Origin: Diploptera punctata
Taxonomy: Eukaryota > Arthropoda > Insecta > Blattodea > Blaberidae
Reading direction: 5' to 3'
Length of the DNA stretch: 64,000 nucleotides
Assembly (NCBI GenBank): GCA_030220185.1
Contig: JASPKZ010004201.1
Location: 1,161,014-1,225,013, forward strand
The notes under the pieces were generated by a model that saw only the letters and a list, made by a program, of their open reading frames with translations, had not been told where the DNA came from and made no database searches. The translations under genes were made by a program, and so were the position numbers. This document shows, piece by piece, positions 39,701 to 48,489 of the stretch (positions are counted from its first letter, which is position 1; each line of letters opens with the position of its first letter).

Positions 39701-42415
39701 AAAAAAAACATATATTTTTTAAGGAATATTCCATTACATTCTTTTGCAATTATTAATTTTCAAATTTCTTCATCTTCAAGAAGATCTCATAGTGAATTAT
39801 GCATTTTCCTACTAATAATGATAATAATATTCATTTTATATTTAAATAAAGAAATTAAGTGTTGTTTAGAAATAAAATCATCCAGCTTTTCTCAACCATT
39901 AATAATAATTTTACATTTTTGTAAACTTTAAATTATTTTATATAACAAGTGTATTATACGAGAATGTAATTTTTAATTTTTCAATATTTTTATTTTAAAT
40001 TTATCACTTCTCACTGAAGGACAAATTATATTTGAGGAGAAAAATGTATACCTAAACTGGGATTAGAACCCAAGGTTTCTGATTCTCTGTACTAGCGCTC
40101 TAAACCATTGAGCTGAGATGCCAAAATTACTCAGTGGTTTAGAGAGCTGGTATGGAAAACTCGTTTGAATTGAGTTGCCTAAATAGCTTAATGGTTTAGA
40201 GCAGGCATGTCCAACCGTTTTTGGAAAAGGGCAATTGTTGTTAAGATGAATTAGTTTGCGGGCCACATGATCCGACTTTTTTACCATATTAAATAGGATC
40301 TAAGATAAATTAATTTTAATATAAAATAGCTAATATATTGTTATTTTTATTAAAATATTAATCATATATTAGTTAAGATATTTTTTAATTAAATTTTGTT
40401 TTTTTTCATGTATAATATAATTCTAAAATCTAAATTGAACAATTTAAATAAAATATTATTAACCCTTGTATGTTTAATATAAATTTTGGTTTAAAATTTA
40501 AATAAAATTATTATATTAAAATAATAATTTTTTTACCTGTCAATGCGACACCTGGCACTGTTTTCACGAAGAAGGTATCCAATATTTGGTTTGATTGATG
40601 TTGTAGCAACTCGAAGCGAACTCTCCAGATGACTCTTGGTGATTCGCGTTCTCGTTGCGCACTTTACCTGTTTCATCCTGGAGAACACTTGTTTGCATAT
40701 GAATGTGCTACCGAAAAGTGATGTGAAACGAAGTTCATGTCTATTAATGCCCGGATATTTTTCGCTGGAGAAGTAGTAACGATAGAATTGTAGTATGGGG
40801 ACATTATTTAAACTTATTCTTTAGGTCTGACGCACATTGAAAATCAATGCACTCCACTTGCAGATCCTCGGGGACCTCATCTATTTTAATGGAGAAAGGG
40901 GAAGAAAACAGATTGAAAGTTATAACATATTCCTTGAAGTTTTGAAATCTAACGCAGAATTTGTTCCTTAATTCTGATATAATTTCTGCATACTTTTGAG
41001 AATATTGATTATTACACTTTCGTAGGGCTGGGAAATGCACAAAGTTGACAAGAGTAGCTAATTATTATATAATATTAAAATCTTTATCAATTCTCCTTAA
41101 GAAAATTGCTAATTGGGCAATGTTGCTAGCATCATTACTCTCATCGAGTGCCAGAGAATGCAACTGAAAATTTGTGGCTCGGTATTTTAAAGTTCTCTCT
41201 ATATTGGATGCTAATTTGTCAATACGGCAAGCTACAGTCTCTCGCGACAAGCTTAATTTTGCAAACTTCGCTTTTTGTCAGGGCATATAATATCATTAAC
41301 ACTCTAAATGCACTCTTTAACAAACTCGTCATCTGAAATTGGTTTAGATTTTTTGCAATAACTTCTGCTACTGCGTAACTCACTTTTACCAGAGATTCAG
41401 TTTGAAATGACACATTCTTGAAAATTAACTGCTGTCCTGAAAATTTAATTTTAACTTCGGATACCTTGTCTTCACAAAATTGACCCTCATATTTATTATA
41501 TGAAGATGCATGTTTGCTGTCGTAATGTCATTTTATGTTGTACTCCTCAAACACTGAAACTGTTTCACTACAAATTAAACACACTGATTTCTTGTTTAAT
41601 TCAGTAGAGAAGTACTAATTTGTCCACTTTATTTGAAATGATCTACCTTTTCTTTTCTTGCCGCTACACTTAGAAGCCATAATTTAACACTTATATAACT
41701 CACAGAATTAATTATATTCTTCAAACCTCTCACTAACACTGATGCTACAATGTTAGTGAACAACTGCAAACTGGAAACTTACTTGAAATGTACAACATGT
41801 AACGATAAAACATCTGGCACAAACTCGCCTTTGAAAGTAGTAATCGTGCAGTCAACAATGCATGGAGACTGCAAAGTGATCCACAGAAGGTAGGATCATA
41901 AATAAAAATATGGGTTGGGTGTTTCTTAAAACGTATGTGATTTCTCCATGTTTTAAGTAAGAGGATGAGTAGGATGAACTTTTGCAAACACATGTCTTAG
42001 AAACAGAAAAAGCATTGCTCTTTCAAGTTTATCTTATACCAAATATAATTAATTATTTCATAAATTATATTAGACTATAACTTACAAATATCACTGCAGG
42101 CCGAATGTGATGTGATAGAGCAAATATCATTGCAGGCTGCATGCGATGGGATCGAGGGCCGCGGGTTAGACACACCTGGTTTAGAGCACTGGTATGGTGA
42201 ACCAGAGAAAAAAAACTTATATTGATATGCCTAAACAACCCAGTGGTTTGGAACGTTGGTATGGAGAACCAGAGACCTTGGGTTCAATTCCCAGTTCAGG
42301 CGAAAAGTTTTTCTCTTGAAATGGAATTTTTAATACTTACCATTGTGATACCTGCTACCACTAGAGAACCAAATCGAGTGGAAAACCAAAATGCAAATGT
42401 GTACATCACCACCAT
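30459..42415 (-). CDS. Four-transmembrane host protein, complete five-exon gene
   Basis: Minus-strand exons, in order: 42341-42415, 38902-39037, 36219-36304, 35986-36142, 30459-30739. All introns are GT-AG, phases join exactly, and the result is 244 residues ending in TGA at 30459-30461. The start ATG at 42413-42415 has A at -3 and G at +4. Hydrophobic segments lie at about 15-38, 74-98, 106-131 and 139-171, with a charged loop ([20 protein letters not shown]) between the first two and a polar 70-residue tail ([19 protein letters not shown]). This is a tetraspan topology. The gene resembles uncharacterised insect four-pass proteins such as the Pasiflora/Fire exit group, but I cannot assign it. 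The introns carry LINEs, a piggyBac, a hAT and SINEs. Confidence 0.85.
30760..31658. other. Intron 4 sequence, no feature
   Basis: AT-rich intron of the tetraspan gene. The short ORFs look random. No repeat ends or RNA gene seen. Confidence 0.4.
31659..31925. mobile_element. Foldback element H7 with hammerhead-like core
   Basis: The arms 31659-31775 and 31782-31898 (117 bp each) are nearly perfect reverse complements with a 6-nt loop. On the minus strand the left arm has CTGATGA (31751-31757), an AGGACA/TTGTCT stem, then GAAAC (31729-31733) and CGTC. In the right arm the first box reads TTGATGA. The terminal motif is outside the right arm at 31905-31925 (reverse complement GGAAGTAAATATTATGAGG). 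Confidence 0.82.
31926..32440. other. Intronic sequence before LINE
   Basis: No clear feature. This may include unrecognised 5' parts of the LINE that begins to be readable at about 32460. Confidence 0.35.
33020..34341 (-). mobile_element. piggyBac-type transposon with TTAA duplication
   Basis: TTAA at 33020-33023 and 34338-34341 flanks inverted ends CATATTGGTGACCGACAG and (reverse complement of the right end) CACATTGGTGACGGGTCA. Near the right end two copies of ACGGARATCTCCGTGACC (about 34264 and 34310) form palindromic subterminal repeats. The internal coding remnant is on the minus strand. The element sits precisely in the RT of a LINE. Confidence 0.88.
33350..34093 (-). pseudogene. piggyBac transposase C-terminal remnant
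   Basis: Minus-strand frames: [18 protein letters not shown] and [20 protein letters not shown] (the FDNYY-type catalytic region with D retained), then after stops [19 protein letters not shown] and [17 protein letters not shown] (the GVDxxDQ...YY...R...KW block). The N-terminal half is missing. It is inactive. Confidence 0.82.
35201..35317 (+). mobile_element. LINE 3' UTR with TTTATGTATG tail
   Basis: The non-coding tail of the preceding LINE ends in ATTTATGTATGTATG at about 35285, a common 3' terminus of CR1/jockey-like elements. Confidence 0.5.
35318..35421 (-). mobile_element. SINE (family B) body fragment
   Basis: CCATCCATAGTAATTCTGCC through TTCCCGTTGCTTTCC matches the body of the SINE at 20419-20734. 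The tRNA-like head is missing. Confidence 0.75.
35422..35985. other. Intron 4 sequence adjoining exon 4
   Basis: No exon or element was recognised before the exon 4 donor at 35984-35985. Confidence 0.4.
35986..36142 (-). CDS. Tetraspan gene exon 4
   Basis: 157 nt. The acceptor is TTTTTAACCAG and the donor is GTGAGT. It encodes membrane segment 3 ([20 protein letters not shown]) and the start of segment 4 ([14 protein letters not shown]). Confidence 0.88.
36219..36304 (-). CDS. Tetraspan gene exon 3
   Basis: 86 nt. A poly-T acceptor ends in CCAG and the donor is GTAAGT. It encodes [19 protein letters not shown] and [10 protein letters not shown], the second membrane segment. Introns 2 and 3 join in phases 1 and 0. 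Confidence 0.88.
36530..36800 (+). pseudogene. RTE-like LINE C-terminal fragment
   Basis: The translation [44 protein letters not shown], then [14 protein letters not shown] matches the C-terminal tail of the 51599-53567 LINE (WLGHVLRMEDGRWPK; RGRPRLTWKENM). A stop and an indel are present. Confidence 0.75.
36838..36915 (+). mobile_element. tRNA-like SINE head, degraded
   Basis: TGTAGCTGAGTGGTTTAAGG (A-box region) and GGTATGAGTTCCCATGGGG (decayed B box) give a tRNA-like layout without a functional T arm. Confidence 0.45.
36979..37218. mobile_element. Composite foldback element H8
   Basis: A left unit (36979-37055), a direct second copy of most of it (about 37063-37125) and an inverted copy (37143-37218). 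The right arm has CTGAAGA (37182-37188) followed by a TGCCATCC/GGGATAAAC stem-core. The left arm, read on the minus strand, has CTGTAGA and an intact GAAAC. Each arm keeps one of the two hammerhead-like core boxes. Arm-derived ORFs on both strands are by-products. Confidence 0.65.
37330..37500 (+). mobile_element. SINE (family C), body copy 2
   Basis: AAAATTATTCCTGTGGTCAA, CCATGG, CTCCTGGTGCTTTGTTATCA and CACCCCAACCTCAG are the reverse complement of the 22720-22870 body. The tRNA-like head is not preserved. Confidence 0.6.
37501..37875. other. Intron sequence, no clear element
   Basis: Includes unassigned repeat-like text (GTCCTGCAGCCAGCTGGTAG). No coding potential. Confidence 0.35.
37876..38082. 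mobile_element. Single foldback arm H9 (H10 family) and terminal motifs
   Basis: 37890-37930 repeats the right arm of the 57.7 kb hairpin (AGGTCTGCATAAAAATCAAG, AAATGAGGTGAGTCAAAA) and is followed by the terminal motif at 37957-37978. A second, isolated motif (AACCTCACAGTGTTTTTTCC) lies at 38063-38082. No opposing arm exists. Confidence 0.62.
38218..38696 (+). pseudogene. LINE 3' fragment (LAQDRD-tail family, copy 2) with 10-bp duplication
   Basis: TGTAATTAAA at 38218-38227 and 38687-38696 flanks a 5'-truncated copy: [19 protein letters not shown]-type broken frame, [40 protein letters not shown], ending in GTAA repeats. It is about 90 percent like copy 1 by eye and has a deletion around GHVAR. 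It inserted in intron 2. Confidence 0.88.
38902..39037 (-). CDS. Tetraspan gene exon 2
   Basis: 136 nt. The acceptor is TTTTTCTTGCCAG and the donor is GTAAGT. It encodes [14 protein letters not shown], the end of membrane segment 1, and the loop [20 protein letters not shown]. Confidence 0.88.
39038..39470. other. Intron 1 sequence
   Basis: No feature recognised between exon 2 and the fragment at about 39480. Confidence 0.35.
39480..39620 (-). pseudogene. Fragment of an uncharacterised repeat-borne protein
   Basis: The minus strand reads [20 protein letters not shown] and FDAHLIGD. LPxKIKxGLVAGPMxRxx is a block I recall from a repeated, uncharacterised arthropod protein. No more of it is visible, so the identity is tentative. 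Confidence 0.3.
39621..40019. other. AT-rich intron 1 sequence
   Basis: Low-complexity; nothing recognised. Confidence 0.35.
40020..40130 (-). mobile_element. tRNA-derived SINE (family A), copy 3
   Basis: The body AAATTATATTTGAGGAGAAA and the head with TTAGAACCCAAGG (B box) and AGCTCAATGGTTTAGAGCGC (A box, minus strand) match the 4400 SINE. Confidence 0.65.
40194..42186 (-). mobile_element. hAT transposon (GTF2IRD2/Charlie-like) with 8-bp duplication
   Basis: GTTTAGAG at 40194-40201 and 42179-42186 flanks 1977 bp with short inverted ends CAGGCATGTCCAACC and CAGGTGTGTCTAACC. Subterminal direct repeats GCAGGCYGMATGYGATG lie at about 42099 and 42132. The element carries a decayed minus-strand transposase. 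It landed inside the A-box region of a SINE in intron 1 of the tetraspan gene. Confidence 0.92.
40545..41680 (-). pseudogene. hAT transposase (GTF2IRD2-like), broken
   Basis: The start [19 protein letters not shown] at 41678-41680 is followed by a BED-like finger region ([17 protein letters not shown]...H...H), then [59 protein letters not shown] (catalytic D region), and the C-terminal [30 protein letters not shown]. In-frame stops and shifts remove activity; the last dimerisation part is decayed. Confidence 0.82.
42341..42415 (-). CDS. Tetraspan gene exon 1
   Basis: 75 nt encoding [20 protein letters not shown] and AGITM, with a GTAAGT donor in phase 0. The ATG context is CAAAATGG. An upstream acceptor-like TGCAG 22 bases before the ATG could mean a separate 5' UTR exon. 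Confidence 0.82.
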
Positions 42416-42430
42416 TTTGAATAAATAATA

Positions 42431-42600
42431 TTGCTGCACTTACAATATTAAGTTATGGACCTCAGTAATTATTACTAAATCTGTTTTCCTTCTGGAAAAT
42501 AAAAATAAATAATTTATTTCTGACAAGATATTATTTGGGTAAATGTTTTGAAGTCTTAAAGTAGATATTTAATATTTTACATTTACTTATAATTAAACAT
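42431..42600. other. Probable 5' UTR / promoter-proximal sequence of the tetraspan gene
   Basis: AT-rich; no TATA box or initiator can be assigned with confidence. Confidence 0.3.
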
Positions 42601-43625
42601 TAAATAGTGGTTTAGAGATTCTCAACGAATTCAATACTCAGACAAAAGGATATAGAACTCTGAATTAATATGGGAAAAAAAATCAGTCAACCCATACTCA
42701 TCAACATATTACCATTGAAGATCAGGAACTGAAATTTGTGGAATATTTTATATACTTGGGAACATGTGTAACTAACAATAAATGTGCTGCTCAGGGGAAC
42801 ATAATGGTAAGAGCCAAAATAAATGTTTTGGAATGTTTACACAGTTATCTGTCCCTTCCCACTGTGTTTCTGCTTTCAGGAGCAGATGGTTGTTACCATA
42901 TGTCCTTCTCCTGCTACCTAGTGCGTAAGTGAGAAAATAATACCAATCACTTACCACTCTGTTACACAAAACAAGTGAGGAAGTCAAATATTACTTGTTT
43001 GATGGCAGTGGCACTTTCCATTATGCTCCCCCAAGCAGCTCAAATATGAGATGATAGAGACACAGAGAAGAATTAAAATGGTTATTGGAACTATTTATGC
43101 AACAATTTCAATTTTGAAATGTAAAAAATCTATCGCAGAATAAAAATTCTCTTATATAAACAGTAATAAGACCTATACTAATGTATGGAAGTGAGACCTG
43201 GACTCTTTCAGAAAATATACCTGATTAATAGAAGCATTTGAAAGGAAATACTCAGGAGAATCTATGGCTTAATTAATGATAAGGGAATTTGGAGAATTAG
43301 AAGAAATGAAGAATTGAGACAGCTATTCAGATATGTTAGTAAACTGAAAAGACTCCAATGTACTGGTCATGTGGTAAGAATGGACAAACAATAAGGACCA
43401 AGAATAGTCTTATAGTCACACTTTGAAGGAAGAAGGATAATGGGATTACCGAGAGGTCAATGAAGATTCCAGTACATACAGATGCCACTACACTTCTGGA
43501 AGTAAGCAATTTTAAGATGGTGGCTAGGAACAGGGAAGAATGGAAGGGGAAGATTGGGGAAGCCAGAGCCCGACTTGCGCTGTTCAGTCATAAAATGGAT
43601 GGATGGAAATTTTTCTTTATCCCTC
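42600..43625 (+). pseudogene. LINE C-terminal region, heavily decayed
   Basis: Broken frames give QELKFVEYFIYLGTCVTN, then VIRPILMYGSETWTLSEN, IWRIRRNEELRQLF, GHVVRMDKQ, and near the end WLGTGKNGRGRLGKPEP. These are the YLGT, YGSETW and GHVxRM blocks of RTE-like LINE C-termini. About 200 bp around 42830-43000 does not fit and may be an insertion. Confidence 0.65.
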
Positions 43626-43648
43626 AGTCTTCACATGGTATTCTGTAA

Positions 43649-44032
43649 TTTGTCTGATCATGTGGAAGACAGGTGTCACCCATTTTGTATGATCGTGTGG
43701 AGGATAGGTGTCACCCATATTGTCTGATCCTGTGGAGGACAGGTGTCACCCATTTTGTCTGATCGTGTGGAGGACAGGTGTCATCCATTTTCTCTGGTTG
43801 TGTGGAGGACATGTAGTATTACCCATTTTGTCTGATTGTGTGGAGGACAGGTGTCACCCATTTTGTCTGATCATGTGGAGGACAGGTGTCATCCATTTTC
43901 TCTGGTCGTGTGGAGGACATTTTCTCTGGTTGTGTGGAGGACATGCAGTATTGCCCATTTTGTCTGATCGTGTGGAGGACAGGTGTCACCCATTTTGTCT
44001 GATTGTGTGGAGGACAGGTGTCACCCATTTAG
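43649..44032. repeat. 36-bp minisatellite
   Basis: About ten and a half copies of a 36-bp unit containing GATCGTGTGGAGGACAGGTG and TCACCCATTTTGTCT. Units differ by point changes, and two variants carry an ATGTAGTAT or ATGCAGTAT change or a short deletion. Because 36 is divisible by 3, open frames run on both strands without being genes. Confidence 0.93.
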
Positions 44033-44873
44033 TATTGACTCCATACAAATTAAAATTATATTCATTTTGTTTACTGAAGTATGTTAATGGTAGTTCTGAT
44101 AATGTTAATTTCAAGAAGAAATGGATAAACTTTTAATTATCTATCCTTGAAAGAAATAAAAATAATTTTGTCTTCAATTCTGTTACTGTTTTCAATTAAA
44201 CTTTTCAATTTCTATTGGATTAACCTCTAGATAAAGAAATTGATTATAAAAAATTAGAAATTCAGTTAGCTAGAAAAAAAAAAAAAAGGAATTAAATGTT
44301 CAAATTTATAAAAATGAAGAAATTCTAAAAAAAAGAAAAAAAAAAGAAGAAATTTAAAAAAAAAGAAAAAAAAAGAAGAAATTTTAAAAAACAAAGAGGA
44401 TTGTTTAATTGTGATGTGAATTCTAAACTCTTGTAACTCTTATCTCAAAGTGATTTATATTCTTTGTATTAAATTAGAATTTACCTGCACATTTCTATTG
44501 GCTATTTAAATTTATCCATTCCAGAGCAGTATCTAATACAGTAATGAACAAATATGGAAATTTGAAATAGGTATTATTATTATTGTTATTATTTTTATTA
44601 ATATCATTATTATTAATATAAATATTATTACCAAATATATTATTATTACTATTATTATAATAATAATTATTAGTACTATTATAATGATTAATATAACTAT
44701 TGTTATTACTTTTAATATTACTTTTATCATTATTATTATTACTATTATTATTAGTGAACCATGTGCATATTTTTGTTACTTCTATATTCTATTCGTTGTC
44801 TACTCTGTGGTTAATTAGTGTTTTGTATCTATTCTTCTATCCTATTCCCTTTCTCTTTCTGTTCTTAAAGTTA
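44033..44873. repeat. AT-rich low-complexity block with A/AAG and TTA runs
   Basis: 44270-44400 is a run of A and AAG; 44560-44755 is an imperfect TTA/TAA microsatellite. The ORFs here are repeat artefacts. Similar TTA runs occur at 47550-47640. Confidence 0.85.
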
Positions 44874-46958
44874 CATGATGGCATGGGCAGGGTGCAGTTG
44901 CACCCCTTGATTTTCGACCAATTAACACTAGATGTAATGAGATTTTCTTCTATCCGAAAGTAGGTGTAAAATGTTAAAACAATATATGTAAAAAAAATAA
45001 TATTAAGCACGCCAAACCCAATCGATGTGACATATCGATTTATTAAGTACCTGTCCCAGTGGACACAAAAATCGTTAGTATGCCAGAAAATTCTAGACCT
45101 CTATTATTAACAACTAACACAACATTCACTTCTGAAATTTCAGCTGAGTACCTGAGTTTGTTTTTCAACACATATACGCTTGTAGAAACTTCGCCAGATC
45201 TTGACTCTTCATTGGCCTCACACACTTCTGTAATGACTGGCCCTTTTTACGGCCTTCTATTGACGAATGCTCACTTACCGTGATTGATCAATGGTTCCCA
45301 TTCTGTGTATCGTATTGTATTAGTACGTTCGATAGGTTAGTACATTTGATAGTACATTTTTCCTGAAATCAGAACATAAATCTGGATGGCTCTGCACGGT
45401 GCACCTAGAGGTTATGTTAATGCTTTCATTTGCTTTCAATCAATTGCTGCAGAAATTGAGCTTACTTTCGAAGAGGTAGACATTGACCCGCACAAATGTG
45501 TCGGCCAGGGCTATGACGGCTGTTCAACAATGGCAGGAAAAGACAACGGGTTCAGAAACATCTGCACGAGCTTTTTTTCCCCAAAGGTATTTACTTCCAG
45601 TTCGCGAGCCACAAAGTCAGTATTGCGGTAATGATTTGAATTGTGTGCCCGAGGTGGGAAACACAATAGCTACAATAAGAATATTATAAACTTTTTTCGA
45701 GAGTCTCTGTTGAGAAGATAGCACAAGCATCCCCATGCTCTGCGAAACACGTTCACAAAAATGTAAAAGTATTGGGATATTTAAGAAACACTTTTTGGAA
45801 TTGATGTACGGCCTGAAAATAATTGCCGTAGAAGGAAACGCACCAAGCTGAAAACAAGCTGTTCAGTTTCATTCTGCTGGAAGTAAAATTACTATCACAT
45901 ATTGTTTGTGCCTGATAGAAAAATATTCTAGTTATTTGGAACCTGTCGTTATTTCGCTGCTTGCGCCGTGGCTATACATTTAATTAAATACACGGTTCAT
46001 GTTGAAAGAGTTAAAAGCATGGTAATAGATCATCGCAAAAAAAAAAAATCTCCGAAGTCATCATGAAAGACATAGATACTATTGCTTCTGAGCTAGGTGT
46101 GGAAATCACACTACCAAGTATATCCAATGAACAGACACATCGAGCTAATCCACAACATAATCCCGAAGAATACTTTAAGGCGGCTATCTTAAATCCCTAC
46201 TAGGACTTTTTTCACACAGCTTTGTCAGACAGATTCGGAACAACAGGGTCCTGCTTTTGAACTTCAAATGCTGCACCCTAAGAACCTAAAAACTTCTCTC
46301 AAAGATGACCAAGCAACGGCGAGCAAATTTTCAGAGTATTATAAAATCGAGGGTTTGTCCACCGAAATTGAACTACGGCATCATATGTGTATGAAACGAT
46401 GTAACAAGGATAAAGGCGATTTCGTAAACATAGTGGACGAGTGCGATTTTTTCCCCAACCATCTAAAAAGCAACTGTAATATGCCTGTCTTTACCAAGCA
46501 CTACGGCTCGATTGAACGCACTTTTATCACCCTAAGAAGAGTGAAGACATTGCTGCCGCTCAACAATGACATGCTCAGTCTACAACAAAAAAAGATTAAA
46601 AATTATATTCAAACAAAAGTACTTAAAAATTCTTAAACGAAAAGGCGAGTCGAGCTGTATGTGTAGTAGTTAAAATATAGTTAGTAGCTTAAATGAATTA
46701 AATATAACAATTAAGAAGTAATATTGACAAAAAATTCAATTCGCCAAGCCTAACAATTCTGCAATTATTTCATTATTTTTCTTCATATTTCTTCTTCAAT
46801 AGCGCTGTAGTTTTTCTTCCGAAATATATTGAGAATAGTTTAAAAAATGAAGGTAGTATTTTTTAATTTTTTATTTGTTCGTTTGTGCCCGGAAGATATA
46901 CAGTCGAAAAAAAATGCACCCCCCTTAATCCAATTTTGGCTATGCCCATGCATGATGG
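44874..46958 (+). mobile_element. hAT transposon (ZMYM1-like) with 8-bp duplication
   Basis: CATGATGG at 44874-44881 and 46951-46958 flanks 2069 bp. The ends are CATGGGCAGGGTGCAG and (reverse complement of the right end) CATGGGCATAGCCAAAATTG, a known hAT-type start, with GCACCCC blocks inside both ends. The size is reduced against full elements, and the transposase is partial. Confidence 0.88.
45060..46640 (+). pseudogene. hAT transposase (ZMYM1-like), partial
   Basis: FEEVDIDPHKCVGQGYDGCS and TMAGKDNGFRNICTSFF form the core DGxxxMAG region. Further on come KDIDTIASELGVEITLPSIS, NPEEYFKAAILNPY and, at 46268, MLHPKNLKTSLKDDQATASK. The N-terminal zinc finger and most of the first half are missing. 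Many frameshifts; inactive. Confidence 0.78.
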
Positions 46959-47798
46959 TGCAGTTAAACCTGCTACTTCTGTTAAGTCTGTCATCATCTT
47001 TGTCTCTGTTCTCACAGCTTGGGAGTCCTGTTCGTTTCCCAAGGCCGACTTATTATTTGTGTATTTCAGTTGTGATCAAGTATACGTTTTTTTTGCTAAA
47101 TTGTTGAATTGTATGACACATATGAAACGAGTGTTGATATTATTTATTATTGATTTTCTTTGTATATTATTAGACTGTTCAGGTTCAACTCAATATTTAT
47201 AGTTTGTTATATTTGTAAATGTGTCACAGCTTTTATTATTTATTTCATATATTAATAATTTTTATATTATTATTCATATTCTCTTTTTTCGTTAAATTCA
47301 TTGTTTCTGAATGATGTCAAGTAAAACCTAAACCTTTGTTCATGAAAACTGTGTGCTCCTTAGGTTCCCTAATTTAGGTCATGATTGCATATTAAATAAT
47401 TACCTTGCTATAGTACATCTGTTTATGCATAATAGAATGAAATATAGTATTAAGAGACAGAATAAATAAAGAAAGGGTATTGAATCTATGCTTTGGGCCC
47501 AGCCATGAAATGTTCGCAATAAAAAAAAAGATACACCTCAAAACAATGGTGCGTTAGTATTGTTATTATTATTACTATTATCATTATTATTAATAGTACT
47601 ATTATTTTTATTGATATTGTTACCGTTATCATTATTATTTTAAACATATAGGAAATTTTAAAAACTACTTGAAAAATCCTTGCATTTTATACTTCATGAA
47701 AAATACAATTAAATTGGTAGAATTGTCAAAAATATACCATATACATACAATTGCTTTATAAACTAAGTAGGCTATATATATATAGAATGTAAATGAAT
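46959..47798. other. AT-rich unassigned sequence with TTA microsatellite
   Basis: No gene or element ends recognised. 47550-47640 is an imperfect TTA repeat. Confidence 0.4.
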
Positions 47799-47984
47799 TA
47801 CACTGCACAAATTTAACTATGTATAGAGGGGTGTTATATAAGCAATTTGAGATAATGAACTAATGGTCTAGGATTAAAAATGTCCTAAGTTATGATTCAA
47901 TTTGTAAAATAGTTGGCACGCCACTGATTATTTCAAATTAAAATAGAAATAATATGATACAGAGACTGTAAGTGGCAACGTGTA

Positions 47985-48075
47985 TGTGCCTTTAGCTCAG
48001 TGATTATAGCATCTTACTACCAATGCAAATGTAAGATTAATGCATCACGTTCGAAACTCCATACAGTATGTTACA
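47985..48075 (+). mobile_element. tRNA-like module inside mariner (left)
   Basis: TTTAGCTCAGTGATTATAGC is A-box-like and ACGTTCGAAACTCC is B-box-like, 50 bases apart. It lacks pairing acceptor ends and is probably a SINE remnant. Confidence 0.45.
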
Positions 48076-48489
48076 CTTTTTTTTAAAATGTTTCCTTTAT
48101 TGTGTATGTTGTAAATCAGTTAAGTATGTAGATTTACTTCTGGCTCAATTATTTATTTATTATTTTACAGAATACAATACTAGAATGTCGGTGCAGTACT
48201 TAAGTTACAAAACTGTCGACTTACATATTGCACAGAGAATTGCTTGAAAGGTTCTAGTAATAGGCCCTAATTCGCATACTATAGAGTACAATATTGGTTT
48301 TGCAAATAAAATGTGCAATTTTACTGTACAGTACTGATGTACTTAGATAAATGATAGTGCAGTGATCACCAGAATAATAACATGAAGAGGTACAGTGTAT
48401 GTACACATGGCATACATAATGTTGTTGGGAAATAAGAAACAATGCATTTGAGTAAACCAGAAACAAAAAAGTAAAGCACCTGCAGATTT

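Larger units (their letters stand above)
40165..42330 (+). mobile_element. SINE (family A) copies, one split by a hAT
   Basis: A plus-strand head reads TAGCTTAATGGTTTAGAG up to 40201 and continues after the hAT as CACTGGTATGGTGAACCAGA from 42187. A second full head follows at 42222-42325 (CCCAGTGGTTTGGAACGTTG; B box GGGTTCAATTCCC). The second copy ends about 20 bases from the exon 1 donor. Confidence 0.7.

Noticed and set aside
43708..44136. 142-codon open frame (and its antisense partner 43819-44028)
   Set aside because: It is produced entirely by the 36-bp minisatellite, whose unit length is a multiple of three. It shows no gene-like composition outside the repeat.
44533..44963. Hydrophobic Leu/Ile-rich frames resembling membrane proteins
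   Set aside because: These are translations of TTA/TAA microsatellite, and the second runs into a hAT terminal repeat.
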